DNA from: Candidatus Nitrotoga sp. SPKER
GTDB lineage: Bacteria; Pseudomonadota; Gammaproteobacteria; Burkholderiales; Gallionellaceae
DNA: 64,000 bases
Reading direction: 5' to 3'
Assembly: GCA_003402285.1 (NCBI GenBank)
Contig: QFXG01000028.1
Span: 171,422 to 235,421, forward strand
Both the position numbers and the translations under genes were made by a program. The notes under the pieces are model-generated. The model was not told where the DNA came from and did not search any database. It saw only the letters and a list, made by a program, of their open reading frames with translations. This document shows positions 27,160-36,134 of the stretch, one piece after another (the stretch's first letter is position 1; the number at the start of each line of letters is the position of its first letter).

Positions 27160-27582
27160 TCACTCTTCGGGCAACAACTGTGGGTTCCACACGACCTCCC
27201 AGAGATGATGATCAGGGTCTTGAAAATAACCGCCGTAACCCCCCCAAAAAGTCTTCTGCGCTGGCTTGACGATAACAGCACCTGCATTTTTTGCCTGCTC
27301 CATAACAACATCAACTTCAGCTATAGATGCAACGTTATGTCCGATAGAAAATTCGATGGGATTGGGAATTCCCATAGGAATTCTTGCATCATGAGCAAGG
27401 CTCTCGCGTGGCCAAATTGCTAATTTTAAACCAGGCTGTAAATCGAAAAAAGCTACTGCTCCATACTCAAATTCTTTACCAGCGATACCTTGTGTTGGCA
27501 GGCCGAGACCGTCTCGATAGAAATGTACCGCCCGTTCCAAATCATCAACGCAGAGGGTAATAACTGTGATGCGTGGTTTCAT
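27160..27582 (-). CDS. VOC (glyoxalase/bleomycin resistance) family protein
   Basis: A 140-residue vicinal-oxygen-chelate fold protein with two beta-alpha-beta-beta-beta units. The first starts ITVITLCVDDLERAVHFYRD with LGLPTQ, and the second spans about residues 75-135, ending in YFQDPDHHLWEVVWNPQL, the usual second metal-binding strand with His and Glu. The substrate cannot be told from sequence; relatives include glyoxalase I-like and dioxygenase-like proteins. It lies in an accessory region next to a decayed GyrI-like fragment. Confidence 0.82.
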   Translation of the reverse strand: MKPRITVITLCVDDLERAVHFYRDGLGLPTQGIAGKEFEYGAVAFFDLQPGLKLAIWPRESLAHDARIPMGIPNPIEFSIGHNVASIAEVDVVMEQAKNAGAVIVKPAQKTFWGGYGGYFQDPDHHLWEVVWNPQLLPEE

Positions 27583-27679
27583 AAAATGGTTCTTCTCTCA
27601 TTGAGGACATGACAACTGCTTGTATTTAAGACTTCATAGCAACGGGAGATATACGTCCGTAATCATCTTATCTCCTTGC

Positions 27680-27822
27680 CCTTGTGGCCGACATTTACGT
27701 AATGAAAAAAGATCGGGAAATCTCGCAGAATTTCCGGACAAATTCGTGCTCCAGCGCTGGGGAACCAGATGCTCTAAGACCGCAACTTTGGTTTCTGGGA
27801 AATCGACAATTTGAACATCCAT
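27680..27822 (-). pseudogene. Remnant of a GyrI-like/AraC effector-binding domain protein
   Basis: From the ATG at 27822 the minus strand encodes MDVQIVDFPETKVAVLEHL, the usual start of GyrI-like small-molecule-binding proteins. The continuation (GSPALEHEFVRKFCEISRS) is found in the neighbouring frame, so a frameshift lies near 27766. The second frame stops near 27690 and no further domain sequence follows, whereas intact relatives run to about 150 residues. This is therefore a truncated, frameshifted remnant. Confidence 0.6.
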
Positions 27823-27941
27823 TTTAATGTCTTTAAGTTGGTGAAATGTTAGGCGTATAGCGTAAAGATAACCGATGCACGGCTTTATTACGCAACGTCC
27901 CGCGGCAAAAGGGAGCGAGGTTGAGCGCTGAATCAGCCGTT

Positions 27942-28523
27942 TTATATGTTGGAATAAGCGGCATACGCGACACACCTGCTGACGGCTTGCCAAAACAAAA
28001 GATCGTTTTGCTCAACTTCAAACTGTTGGAGAGGTTCGTTTGGATCACTGCCCTTGCGCGCCCAATAGATGATGGCTCCAAAATCTGCCCGGTAAATCCA
28101 ATTTGCGTGAGCAACTGCATTGCGAAATGCGCGCACTGGATTATTGCTCAAAAATTGGGCGCACTTCTTCGCGGCAGAGCCACTCGGGCAAATCTTTAAA
28201 AGAACACTAAAGCACGCCCCCGGTAAATAGACAAAACAAATGTAGTTTTGTGACAGAACTTGGGCGCGGGTGACAAAAGGGTTGTTGCGAACAGTGTGAG
28301 CTTGGTCCATCCATCCTTGGAATGCCTGAAGCTCAGCGAGGCGATCTTGAAGTGGAACCGGAGATGCTGTACGTATTTCCGCCTTCTGCTCAGAAGAAAG
28401 AAATCGAACATCAGCAGCGATAGTGGTGGCAAGCTTTTCCGCCATTTCTGGCGTAAGCTTAACCTCGCTCGTAAGACGAGCGGCGAAGACCTTCATTTGA
28501 GAATCAAGATGCTGCCAGTTCAT
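27942..28523 (-). CDS. Hypothetical protein with HEPN-like RNxxxH motif
   Basis: A 193-residue soluble protein, not confidently assignable. The N-terminal half is helical (AARLTSEVKLTPEMAEKLAT, FLSSEQKAEIRTASPVPLQD). The C-terminal half contains NPVRAFRNAVAHANWIYRAD near residues 125-145, whose R-N-x-x-x-H pattern (RNAVAH) is the catalytic signature of HEPN RNases, followed by FEVEQNDLLFWQAVSRCVAY. HEPN proteins are often toxins or defence effectors, but no antitoxin (MNT) gene is adjacent. The ATG follows the sequence CGTTAGCCGTT with no Shine-Dalgarno. Function unknown; the HEPN link is an inference from one motif. Confidence 0.6.
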   Translation of the reverse strand: MNWQHLDSQMKVFAARLTSEVKLTPEMAEKLATTIAADVRFLSSEQKAEIRTASPVPLQDRLAELQAFQGWMDQAHTVRNNPFVTRAQVLSQNYICFVYLPGACFSVLLKICPSGSAAKKCAQFLSNNPVRAFRNAVAHANWIYRADFGAIIYWARKGSDPNEPLQQFEVEQNDLLFWQAVSRCVAYAAYSNI

Positions 28524-29029
28524 AACGGCTAACGTAGAGTAGACACCTTAAAAACACCTGAAAAGCCACCTTAGTTCTAGTTCGGCACCAATCTTGCGTT
28601 ACTTTATTTCTATTTTAAGTAAAAAATTATAGTACACCCTAATTTTTCAGATAAAACCTCAAGAACAAACGTTGATACATTTTATTTCGATCTTCTTCAA
28701 ACTACCGCACTGAATGACTTACTGCCAGTACCTCGAATGCCCTACGATCACAGCCTAAACATATAGCCACAGGCGTAACCATGACCTAATCCATGTTTGC
28801 TCGTGTTCAATAGCGCTATGTTCGATAGCGTACAGACTTAAAATCCTGTCGACTACATGCTTATTCACAAAGCAAGGACACATGCAAAAAAGCAACAAAG
28901 TCGGCAACCTCATCTATTCAAATCAAATAATTCGCGCTGCGCTCTTAAGCTGTTCTGATTGCCGAAAGTAATGACAATCAGAATGGTAGCCCAGCCTCTC
29001 TTCCACGATAAGAAAGTAGCTAAGTGGTT
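28524..29029 (+). other. Intergenic region upstream of zwf
   Basis: About 500 bases without a credible gene. A hairpin with a 9-bp perfect stem (TTCTGATTG at 28953-28961 and CAATCAGAA at 28975-28983, 13-nt loop) lies about 46 bp before the zwf start, probably in the 5' untranslated region. The remainder shows no RNA gene or mobile element signature. Confidence 0.5.
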
Positions 29030-30469
29030 ATGGCAAAAAGAAAAGATAAAATTAAATTGGATGGAACTAACGGCGACGCCGCTCCATCTGATGCATTGGT
29101 ATTATTCGGTGCAACGGGGGATCTTGTTTACAAAAAAATCTTCCCGGCGCTCTACGCGATGGCGAAGCGCGGCGACCTTAATATACCCGTAGTCGGCGTT
29201 GCATCCTCGCCCTGGAACGTGGCACAACTTCGAAAACGGGCGACAGAGGGTATTAAAAAATCCGGCAAAATCGATGACAAGCAGACGCTGCGTCATCTTC
29301 TGTCCCTGCTTCGCTACGTGGTGGGTGACTACAGTAATCCGGCTACCTACACAGCAATTAAGAAAACGCTCGGGGATGCCCAACGTCCAGCACATTATCT
29401 GGCCATCCCGCCCTCGCTATTCGCGATAGTCATAAAAGGACTCGGTGCAACTGGCTTGGCTGAGAATGCTCGCGTTATCGTGGAAAAACCTTTTGGGCGT
29501 GATCTGGCATCCGCACGGGAGCTTAACTTGATTGCAAAATCGGTCTTCCCGGAAAACGCCATCTTTCGTATCGACCACTACCTTGGAAAGGAGGCGATCA
29601 TGAATATTCTTTATTTTCGCTTCGCTAATTCTTTTCTGGAGCCGATCTGGAACCGTAATTGTGTGGCAAGTGTCCAAATCACTTTAGCCGAAAATTTCGG
29701 TGTGGAGGGGCGCGGTGAATTTTACGAAAGTGCCGGCTGTTTACGTGATGTCATTCAGAACCACCTGTTTCAGGTCGTCGCACTGCTTGCCATGGAGCCA
29801 CCGGCCTATCAAGGTTATGAAGCCGTACATATCGAGAAAGCAAAAGTCTTTAAAGCTATGCGTCCTCTGCAACCGGACGACTTGGTGCGCGGCCAGTATG
29901 CTGGTTACCGGAAGGAGCCACACGTGGCAAAGAACTCCGATGTTGAAACTTTCTGCGCCCTACGGCTGCACATTGATTCATGGCGTTGGGCGGGTGTACC
30001 GTGGTATCTGCGTTCCGGTAAATTTTTGGCTACCACGGCGGCAGAAGTGCTGATTCAGCTGAAACCACCGCCGCAAAGATTGTTCGACGATTCCGCCCCG
30101 GCGAATGATCGAGCCAACTATCTGCGCTTCCGGCTTTCTCCCGATTTTGTAATAGCCCTTGCTGCTCGCGTTAAGCGGGTAGGTCAGGAATTCATCGGCG
30201 ATCAACAAGAGCTCGATTTGTTTTATAAACAATCACAAGAAGAAATACCTTATGCGCGGCTACTGACAGATGTAATGGCCGGTAACGGCACGCTGTTTAC
30301 TCGTGAGGATGCGATTGAAGCCGCTTGGGCAGTGGTTGAACCCGTTCTTAAAACCCATCACCCTGTACTGCCCTACCAACCTGGCAGCTGGGGGCCTAAA
30401 AAGGCTGATGCACTGATCGCAACACACGGAGATTGGTTTAATCCCATACTGGAGCAGGCAGCAACATGA
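29030..30469 (+). CDS. zwf: Glucose-6-phosphate 1-dehydrogenase
   Basis: Zwf oxidises glucose 6-phosphate to 6-phosphogluconolactone with NAD(P)+ reduction. The product is 479 residues. The Rossmann fingerprint is [17 protein letters not shown] near residue 26, the EKPFGRDL motif follows, and the active-site RIDHYLGKE lies near residue 178. The ATG at 29030 is chosen over the in-frame GTG at 29024. It opens the plus-strand cluster zwf-tal-tkt-pgm. No pgl or gnd is present in the window, so the next oxidative step must be encoded elsewhere. Confidence 0.95.
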   Translation: MAKRKDKIKLDGTNGDAAPSDALVLFGATGDLVYKKIFPALYAMAKRGDLNIPVVGVASSPWNVAQLRKRATEGIKKSGKIDDKQTLRHLLSLLRYVVGDYSNPATYTAIKKTLGDAQRPAHYLAIPPSLFAIVIKGLGATGLAENARVIVEKPFGRDLASARELNLIAKSVFPENAIFRIDHYLGKEAIMNILYFRFANSFLEPIWNRNCVASVQITLAENFGVEGRGEFYESAGCLRDVIQNHLFQVVALLAMEPPAYQGYEAVHIEKAKVFKAMRPLQPDDLVRGQYAGYRKEPHVAKNSDVETFCALRLHIDSWRWAGVPWYLRSGKFLATTAAEVLIQLKPPPQRLFDDSAPANDRANYLRFRLSPDFVIALAARVKRVGQEFIGDQQELDLFYKQSQEEIPYARLLTDVMAGNGTLFTREDAIEAAWAVVEPVLKTHHPVLPYQPGSWGPKKADALIATHGDWFNPILEQAAT

Positions 30470-30532
30470 CCTCTGCACACGAAGTATTTTCTTTTTACTC
30501 GGTACTATCAAACCCACCTTACAGGAGAAATT

Positions 30533-31618
30533 ATGAAGTCCACACAACAACTACATAATCTCGGTCAGAGACTCTGGCTCGACAACATCACTCGCGAGCT
30601 TTTGACCAGCGGCACATTACGCCGCTACATTGATGAACTTTCTATAACGGGGCTTACTTCTAACCCCACGATTTTTGATAACGCCCTTAATAAGGGCGCG
30701 TTCTATGACGAGTCCATCCGTCAAAAAACACTAGCGGGTCAATCTGGCGAAGCACTGTTCTTCGAGCTGGCTTTGGAAGATTTAACCCAGGCGGCCGACC
30801 TTTTTCGTCCGGTTCATGAGGCCACTGGCGGAGTTGATGGTTGGGTATCGCTGGAAGTATCGCCTTTGCTAGCGGACGATACGGCTGGCACCATCAAAGC
30901 GGCGATACAACTTCATGCTCAGGCAAATCGTCCCAATCTTTTCATCAAGATTCCCGGCACTCGCGCGGGAATTCCTGCAATTGAAGAGGCGATTTTTGCA
31001 GGCGTGCCGGTGAATGTCACATTACTTTTCTCACGCGAGCATTACCTCGCAGCAGCCGAAGCGTATATGCGCGGCATCGAACGACGCATTGCCAGCGGTC
31101 TTGATCCTGTTGTTCATTCCGTAGCATCGATTTTTGTCAGCCGCTGGGATGCGGCTATCAAAGAAAAAATTCAAGCTGGTCTAAACAATCGTTTAGGCAT
31201 TGCAATCGCCATGCGCACTTACAAAGCATATCGCGACCTGCTCGCATCACCACGTTGGCAGAAGCTGGCCAATTTAGGAGCCCGGCAGCAACGTCTACTC
31301 TGGGCCAGCACAGGTACCAAGGATCCTGGCGCCTCAGACATCCTTTACATCGAAGCACTCATGGCACCCGACACCATCAATACCATGCCCGAGAAAACCT
31401 TGCTCGCTTTCGCCGATCATGGCGAAGTGAATCGCGCCCTGCCCGTGGATGGTGGCTATGCCGAAAGCGTACTCGCCGAATTCGCGGAAGAAGGTATTAA
31501 CGATGAAACACGGGCTGCTGATCTTCAACGTGAAGGTACCGAAGCGTTTACCAAATCATGGATCGATCTGATGGCTTGCATCAAATCGAAGAGTGACACA
31601 TTGGTCAAAGGTAATTAA
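30533..31618 (+). CDS. tal: Transaldolase
   Basis: Transaldolase moves a dihydroxyacetone unit between sedoheptulose 7-phosphate and glyceraldehyde 3-phosphate. The 361-residue protein shows SITGLTSNPTIFDNAL near residue 38, DGWVSLEVSP and the Schiff-base lysine in LFIKIPGTRAGIPAIEEA, followed by VNVTLLFSREHY. Its length and motifs match the longer TalB-like subfamily of actinobacteria and cyanobacteria (type 2). A CAGGAG site precedes the ATG. It lies between zwf (63 bp upstream) and tkt (121 bp downstream). Confidence 0.94.
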   Translation: MKSTQQLHNLGQRLWLDNITRELLTSGTLRRYIDELSITGLTSNPTIFDNALNKGAFYDESIRQKTLAGQSGEALFFELALEDLTQAADLFRPVHEATGGVDGWVSLEVSPLLADDTAGTIKAAIQLHAQANRPNLFIKIPGTRAGIPAIEEAIFAGVPVNVTLLFSREHYLAAAEAYMRGIERRIASGLDPVVHSVASIFVSRWDAAIKEKIQAGLNNRLGIAIAMRTYKAYRDLLASPRWQKLANLGARQQRLLWASTGTKDPGASDILYIEALMAPDTINTMPEKTLLAFADHGEVNRALPVDGGYAESVLAEFAEEGINDETRAADLQREGTEAFTKSWIDLMACIKSKSDTLVKGN

Positions 31619-31630
31619 GCATACCTGCAC

Positions 31631-31648
31631 ATTACCCTGCGGGGTAAT
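31631..31648. repeat. Small hairpin between tal and tkt
   Basis: ATTACCC and GGGTAAT form a 7-bp stem around a 4-nt loop at 31631-31648, just after tal. No T-tract follows. It may be an mRNA processing or stabilising element. Confidence 0.4.
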
Positions 31649-31739
31649 ACACAAAGAGCATTACCAAAAACGAGCTGTCACTCAATATTGGAATTTTGCT
31701 CATTGCACCTAACCCTGAAAGGAACAATGGGAGCAAGCC

Positions 31740-33836
31740 ATGACCGATCAAACTCAGCTCGACCAGCTTTGCATCAACACTATTCGTACACTTTCCATTG
31801 ACGCTGTTGAAAAAGCGCAATCTGGACATCCGGGTACACCGATGGGTGCAGCCCCAACGGTCTATTGTCTATGGCAGCGCTTCCTGCATTATGATCCCGA
31901 GGATCCTGAATGGCCAAATCGCGATCGCTTCGTTCTTTCCGCTGGCCACGCTTCGGCATTACTCTATAGCCTGCTGCACTTATCCGGGGTCAAGGCGACC
32001 AGTCCAAGTTACGAGCAAGCGGATCGGCTTGCCGTGACACTTGATGACCTCAAGAATTTTCGTCAAGCCGGAAGCCGTTGCACCGGACATCCCGAGTATG
32101 GATGGACTTCCGGCGTGGAAACTACCACGGGACCACTCGGGCAGGGTGTCGCGGTCAGCGTCGGCATGGCGATTGCCGAACGCTGGCTTGCGGCTACTTA
32201 TAACCGGCCCAGTTACGAACTGTTCGACCATAACGTCTACGCATTATGCAGCGACGGCGACATGATGGAGGGAATCAGCAGCGAGGCAGCGTCGCTGGCC
32301 GGCCATCTTAAACTGGCCAATCTGTGCTGGATCTACGACAACAATAAGATCTCGATCGAAGGATCAACCGACATTACCTTTACCGAAGATGTAGCAACCC
32401 GATTTGCGGCTTACGGTTGGCATGTGGTGCGCGTCGATGATGGGAATGACCTGACATTGCTCGCGCATGCCTATGAAACTTTCCTGGATACGCATGACTG
32501 TCCCACGCTGATCATTGTGCGGTCTCACATCGGCTATGGAGCACCGCACAAGCAGGATCGGCGAGAAGCACACGGCGAGGCGCTCGGCTCCGAAGAAGTG
32601 CGACTGGCAAAAGAGTTTTTCGGCTGGGATCCTGACTCGCAATTTTATGTGCCAGAGGATGTTCCGGCACATTTCAAGGCGCAGCTTGGCAATCGCGGCG
32701 CAACCAAGCGTGCCGCTTGGGAACAATTATTTGCTGCCTATCGCAACCAGTTTCCCGATCTGGCCGAACAGATCGACTCCATGCAATTGCGTGGCCTGCC
32801 AGAGAACTGGGATAGCGCGCTACCAACGTTTCCAACAGATCAGAAGGGTATCGCAACGCGCGATTCATCGGTCAAAGTGCTAAATGCAATTGCCGCACAA
32901 ATGCCGTGGTTGCTTGGCGGCGCAGCAGATCTTGCACCTTCGACCAAAACAGAATTAAAAGATACGTTTTACGGCAATTTTCAGGCACCCCGACAGGATG
33001 ACAACGAAGGCGGCAATTACGGCGGACGCAATTTTCATTTCGGCGTGCGCGAACATGCCATGTGCGCCATTGCCAGTGGAATGAGCTTGTCAAAATTGCG
33101 TCCTTACGCCGCAAGTTTTTTCATTTTTACGGACTATTGCCGCGCGGCGATTCGGCTGAGCGCAATGATGCAAATTCCGGTCATTTATATCTGGACCCAT
33201 GATTCTATTAGCTTGGGAGAAGACGGGCCGACGCATCAGCCCATCGAGCATCTTGCTTCATTGCGTGCGATGCCCGGCATGGTTGTATTGCGGCCGGCAG
33301 ATGCCAATGAAGTCGTCGAAGCGTGGCGTGTCATTATGCAGCTCAAGGATCGTCCGGTGTGCCTCGTGCTAACACGACAAGCCATAACCACCCTGGATCG
33401 CACTAAGTATGCTCATGCAAGTGGCGTATCGCGCGGTGCTTATATTCTTGCCGATGCTGCGGATCACAAGCCCGATGTACTGCTGCTGGCTACCGGTAGC
33501 GAAATCTCTCTCTGCGTTACTGCTTATGAGCAGCTGAAATCTGAAGGAATTAAGGCACGCGTAATCAGTATGCCGTCATGGGCGCTGTTCGAAAACCAAA
33601 GCCGGGAATACCGTGACAGTGTGCTGCCACCCGAGATCACGGCGCGCGTCGTAGTTGAAGAGGCCTCCACATTCGGTTGGGAACGCTATACCGGCTTCGA
33701 TGGCGCCATTCTTGGTCTGCGCACTTTTGGGCTGTCTGCGCCGACTAAGGTCGTCGAACAGCACTTCGGCTTTGAATCTGCTCACGTTGTGGCCGCTGCC
33801 AAGGCACAAATTACGCGCAACGCTTTGAAGAAATAA
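31740..33836 (+). CDS. tkt: Transketolase
   Basis: Transketolase transfers two-carbon units between sugar phosphates using thiamine diphosphate. At 698 residues it is full length. SGHPGTPMGAAPTVY lies near residue 28, the ThDP/Mg motif is in CSDGDMMEGISSEAAS, the pyrimidine-domain signature is GVREHAMCAIASGM, and GEDGPTHQPIEHLASLRAMP is near residue 490. A GGGAG site lies about 8 nt before the ATG. With tal and zwf it completes most of the pentose phosphate pathway; it may also serve the Calvin cycle in an autotroph. Confidence 0.96.
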   Translation: MTDQTQLDQLCINTIRTLSIDAVEKAQSGHPGTPMGAAPTVYCLWQRFLHYDPEDPEWPNRDRFVLSAGHASALLYSLLHLSGVKATSPSYEQADRLAVTLDDLKNFRQAGSRCTGHPEYGWTSGVETTTGPLGQGVAVSVGMAIAERWLAATYNRPSYELFDHNVYALCSDGDMMEGISSEAASLAGHLKLANLCWIYDNNKISIEGSTDITFTEDVATRFAAYGWHVVRVDDGNDLTLLAHAYETFLDTHDCPTLIIVRSHIGYGAPHKQDRREAHGEALGSEEVRLAKEFFGWDPDSQFYVPEDVPAHFKAQLGNRGATKRAAWEQLFAAYRNQFPDLAEQIDSMQLRGLPENWDSALPTFPTDQKGIATRDSSVKVLNAIAAQMPWLLGGAADLAPSTKTELKDTFYGNFQAPRQDDNEGGNYGGRNFHFGVREHAMCAIASGMSLSKLRPYAASFFIFTDYCRAAIRLSAMMQIPVIYIWTHDSISLGEDGPTHQPIEHLASLRAMPGMVVLRPADANEVVEAWRVIMQLKDRPVCLVLTRQAITTLDRTKYAHASGVSRGAYILADAADHKPDVLLLATGSEISLCVTAYEQLKSEGIKARVISMPSWALFENQSREYRDSVLPPEITARVVVEEASTFGWERYTGFDGAILGLRTFGLSAPTKVVEQHFGFESAHVVAAAKAQITRNALKK

Positions 33837-33894
33837 GCATGGATCCCGTTGAGCTGTCGCGTTAGAGGAACTCATCCAGTGCAGGAGACATGAA

Positions 33895-35565
33895 ATGAGC
33901 ACCTTGAACAATACCACGATGAAAATAAATCCCCTGGCAGGTAAGCCTGTTGGATTATCGGCACTGGTGGACATCCCCAAACTTGTTACCGCCTATTTCA
34001 CGGAAAAACCCGATCCATCTGTGCCGGCACAAAAGGTCACGTTCGGCACCTCAGGACATCGTGGCTCAGCCTTAGCAACGAGCTTCAACGAATGGCATGT
34101 CCTTGCTATTTGTCAGGCCATTTGCCAATACCGCGAGCAGCAGGGCATCAATGGTCCGCTATTCCTTGGCATTGACACCCATGCGCTATCCATGCCAGCG
34201 TTTGCCAGCGCACTGGAAGTGCTGGCAGCCAATCGTGTTGAAGTGATGATTGCAGAAAACGACGAATATACCCCCACGCCGGTAATTTCTTACGCGATAC
34301 TCGTTTACAACCGCGGACGCGAAAAAGGACTGGCAGATGGCATAGTCATCACCCCTTCACACAATCCACCCCAGGACGGCGGTTTCAAGTACAACCCACC
34401 TCATGGCGGACCCGCAGAAAACGCTATCACGGCCTGGATTGAAACCCGAGCCAATGAGATTCTCAAAGATAACCTCAAAGGCGTGAAAAGAATTTCTTTC
34501 CAACAGGCCCTGCATGCTTCCACGACCCATCGATATGACTATCTAAACGCTTATGTAAACGATCTTGATAGCGTAATCAATATGGATGCCATTCGCGATG
34601 CGAACATTAAGATGGGAGTGGATCCGCTCGGCGGTGCTGGCGTGCATTACTGGTCTGCGATTGCCCATCGCTACAGTCTGGATTTAACGGTAGTGAACAA
34701 AGTCATCGATCCGACATTCCGCTTCATGACCACCGATTGGGATGGGCAAGTCCGTATGGATCCCTCCTCTCCTTACGCCATGCAAGGACTAATCGGTCTT
34801 AAAAACCGCTTCGACATTGCTTTTGCTTGCGACACTGACCATGATCGACACGGAATCGTTACTCGAAGCTCAGGGCTGCTATCACCGAATCATTATCTTA
34901 CTGTCGCGATCAACTATCTTTTCCAGCACCGGCCAAATTGGAATAAGTCCGCGGCAGTAGGCAAGACCGTAGTCAGTAGCCAGATAATAGACCGTATTAC
35001 CACAAAACTTGGTCGCAAGCTCTACGAGGTGCCGGTCGGTTTTAAATGGTTTGTGGATGGATTGTTTCGAGGCTCACTTGGTTTTGGCGGGGAAGAAAGT
35101 GCAGGTGCATCTTTTCTTCGAACCGATGGATCTGTATGGACAACCGATAAGGATGGCATCATTTTGGCTTTGCTATCGGCGGAAATTACTGCGCATATGA
35201 AACATGATCCAGGCGAAATATACCGTGATTTAGAGCATGAATTCGGCGAACCTGTTTACCAACGTGTTGATGCATCGGCCACTCCCGCGCAAAAAGAAAT
35301 GCTGACGAAACTCTCGCCCCAGCAGATCCGCTCCACCGATCTGGTCGGCGAAAAAATTCAGGCTATCCTGACGCACGCGCCAGGTAACGGCGCATCCATT
35401 GGTGGATTAAAAGTAATTACAGAACAAGGATGGTTTGCGGCGCGTCCGTCCGGCACAGAAAACATCTACAAAATTTATGCCGAAAGCTTTCATGGAGTCG
35501 ATCATTTACACCGCATTCTGACGGAAGCACAAACCCTCATCAACGATACTCTGGGAACGGATTAA
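33895..35565 (+). CDS. pgm: Phosphoglucomutase (alpha-D-glucose phosphate-specific)
   Basis: Pgm interconverts glucose 1-phosphate and glucose 6-phosphate. The 556-residue protein starts after an AGGAGA site. FGTSGHRGSALATSFNEWHV lies near residue 47, the phosphoserine loop is TPSHNPPQDGGFKYNPPHGG (about 158), the metal loop is CDTDHDRHG, and the sugar-recognition GGEESAGASFLR plus phosphate-binding RPSGTENIYKIYAES complete the four sites. Placement after zwf-tal-tkt and before an alpha-glucan phosphorylase remnant suggests an ancestral glycogen-breakdown operon. Confidence 0.96.
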   Translation: MSTLNNTTMKINPLAGKPVGLSALVDIPKLVTAYFTEKPDPSVPAQKVTFGTSGHRGSALATSFNEWHVLAICQAICQYREQQGINGPLFLGIDTHALSMPAFASALEVLAANRVEVMIAENDEYTPTPVISYAILVYNRGREKGLADGIVITPSHNPPQDGGFKYNPPHGGPAENAITAWIETRANEILKDNLKGVKRISFQQALHASTTHRYDYLNAYVNDLDSVINMDAIRDANIKMGVDPLGGAGVHYWSAIAHRYSLDLTVVNKVIDPTFRFMTTDWDGQVRMDPSSPYAMQGLIGLKNRFDIAFACDTDHDRHGIVTRSSGLLSPNHYLTVAINYLFQHRPNWNKSAAVGKTVVSSQIIDRITTKLGRKLYEVPVGFKWFVDGLFRGSLGFGGEESAGASFLRTDGSVWTTDKDGIILALLSAEITAHMKHDPGEIYRDLEHEFGEPVYQRVDASATPAQKEMLTKLSPQQIRSTDLVGEKIQAILTHAPGNGASIGGLKVITEQGWFAARPSGTENIYKIYAESFHGVDHLHRILTEAQTLINDTLGTD

Positions 35566-35716
35566 TAGTTCATTAAAAATATATAGCTATGATTATAAAT
35601 AATAAAAATGCAACGAAAATCTAATCTGTTCGATACCACACTGAACGTTTTTAGTTACCGGCTTAAGATTCATTCTTTATTCTCAATTGCTATTTATTCT
35701 AATGAAAGGTAACGAC

Positions 35717-35980
35717 ATGAAAAATATATTGCATTCGCAAAAACACTCTGCGCCTGATGCTAATACCAAAGAATCCAAGCTGGAAACCACCACTGACAAT
35801 AGCAATCTAGGCATCACCCCTGAGCAACGCCACCAAATGATCTCTGAAGCGGCATACTGGCGAGCCCAGAAGCGCAGCTTCGTCGGAGGCGATCCCGAAA
35901 ATGATTGGTATGAAGCTGAAACGGAAATCGGCCAGCTATTTTCCGAGCCATCTGAACTTCATAATAAACCACAATATTAA
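35717..35980 (+). CDS. DUF2934 domain small protein
   Basis: An 87-residue protein starting at the ATG at 35717 (AAAGG site upstream). The C-terminal half ITPEQRHQMISEAAYWRAQK and DPENDWYEAETEI matches the DUF2934 family, short proteins common beside glycogen and trehalose enzymes. The N-terminal 40 residues are low-complexity and polar. The function is unknown. It is placed between pgm and the broken phosphorylase gene, consistent with a glycogen-metabolism neighbourhood. Confidence 0.75.
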   Translation: MKNILHSQKHSAPDANTKESKLETTTDNSNLGITPEQRHQMISEAAYWRAQKRSFVGGDPENDWYEAETEIGQLFSEPSELHNKPQY

Positions 35981-36134
35981 AGTCAAATGACAGACGGAGC
36001 CACCCCCGCCAATATCTGGTTTACTAGCGCGTCCCGCTAAATAGCTCTACGAGTTGCGATAAATATAATTTGAATGGGACAAAAATCCTCATGCTCATCA
36101 GCACGACATGTCCGTTGCACCTGGAGAAAAGTCC

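Noticed and set aside
27849-28534. Integron gene-cassette signature around the HEPN-like gene (GTTAGCC 3 nt before its ATG; GCCTAAC and GCTCAAC after its stop)
   Set aside because: The expected paired core sites (RYYYAAC then GTTRRRY) in the right order and distance, with a foldable attC between them, are not found; GTTAGCC does not fit the core consensus exactly. No integrase is in the window.
28830-28870. tRNA-like anticodon stem near 28838 (CAGACTTAAAATCCTG)
   Set aside because: No acceptor stem, D-arm or T-arm can be fitted around it, so it is not a tRNA gene.
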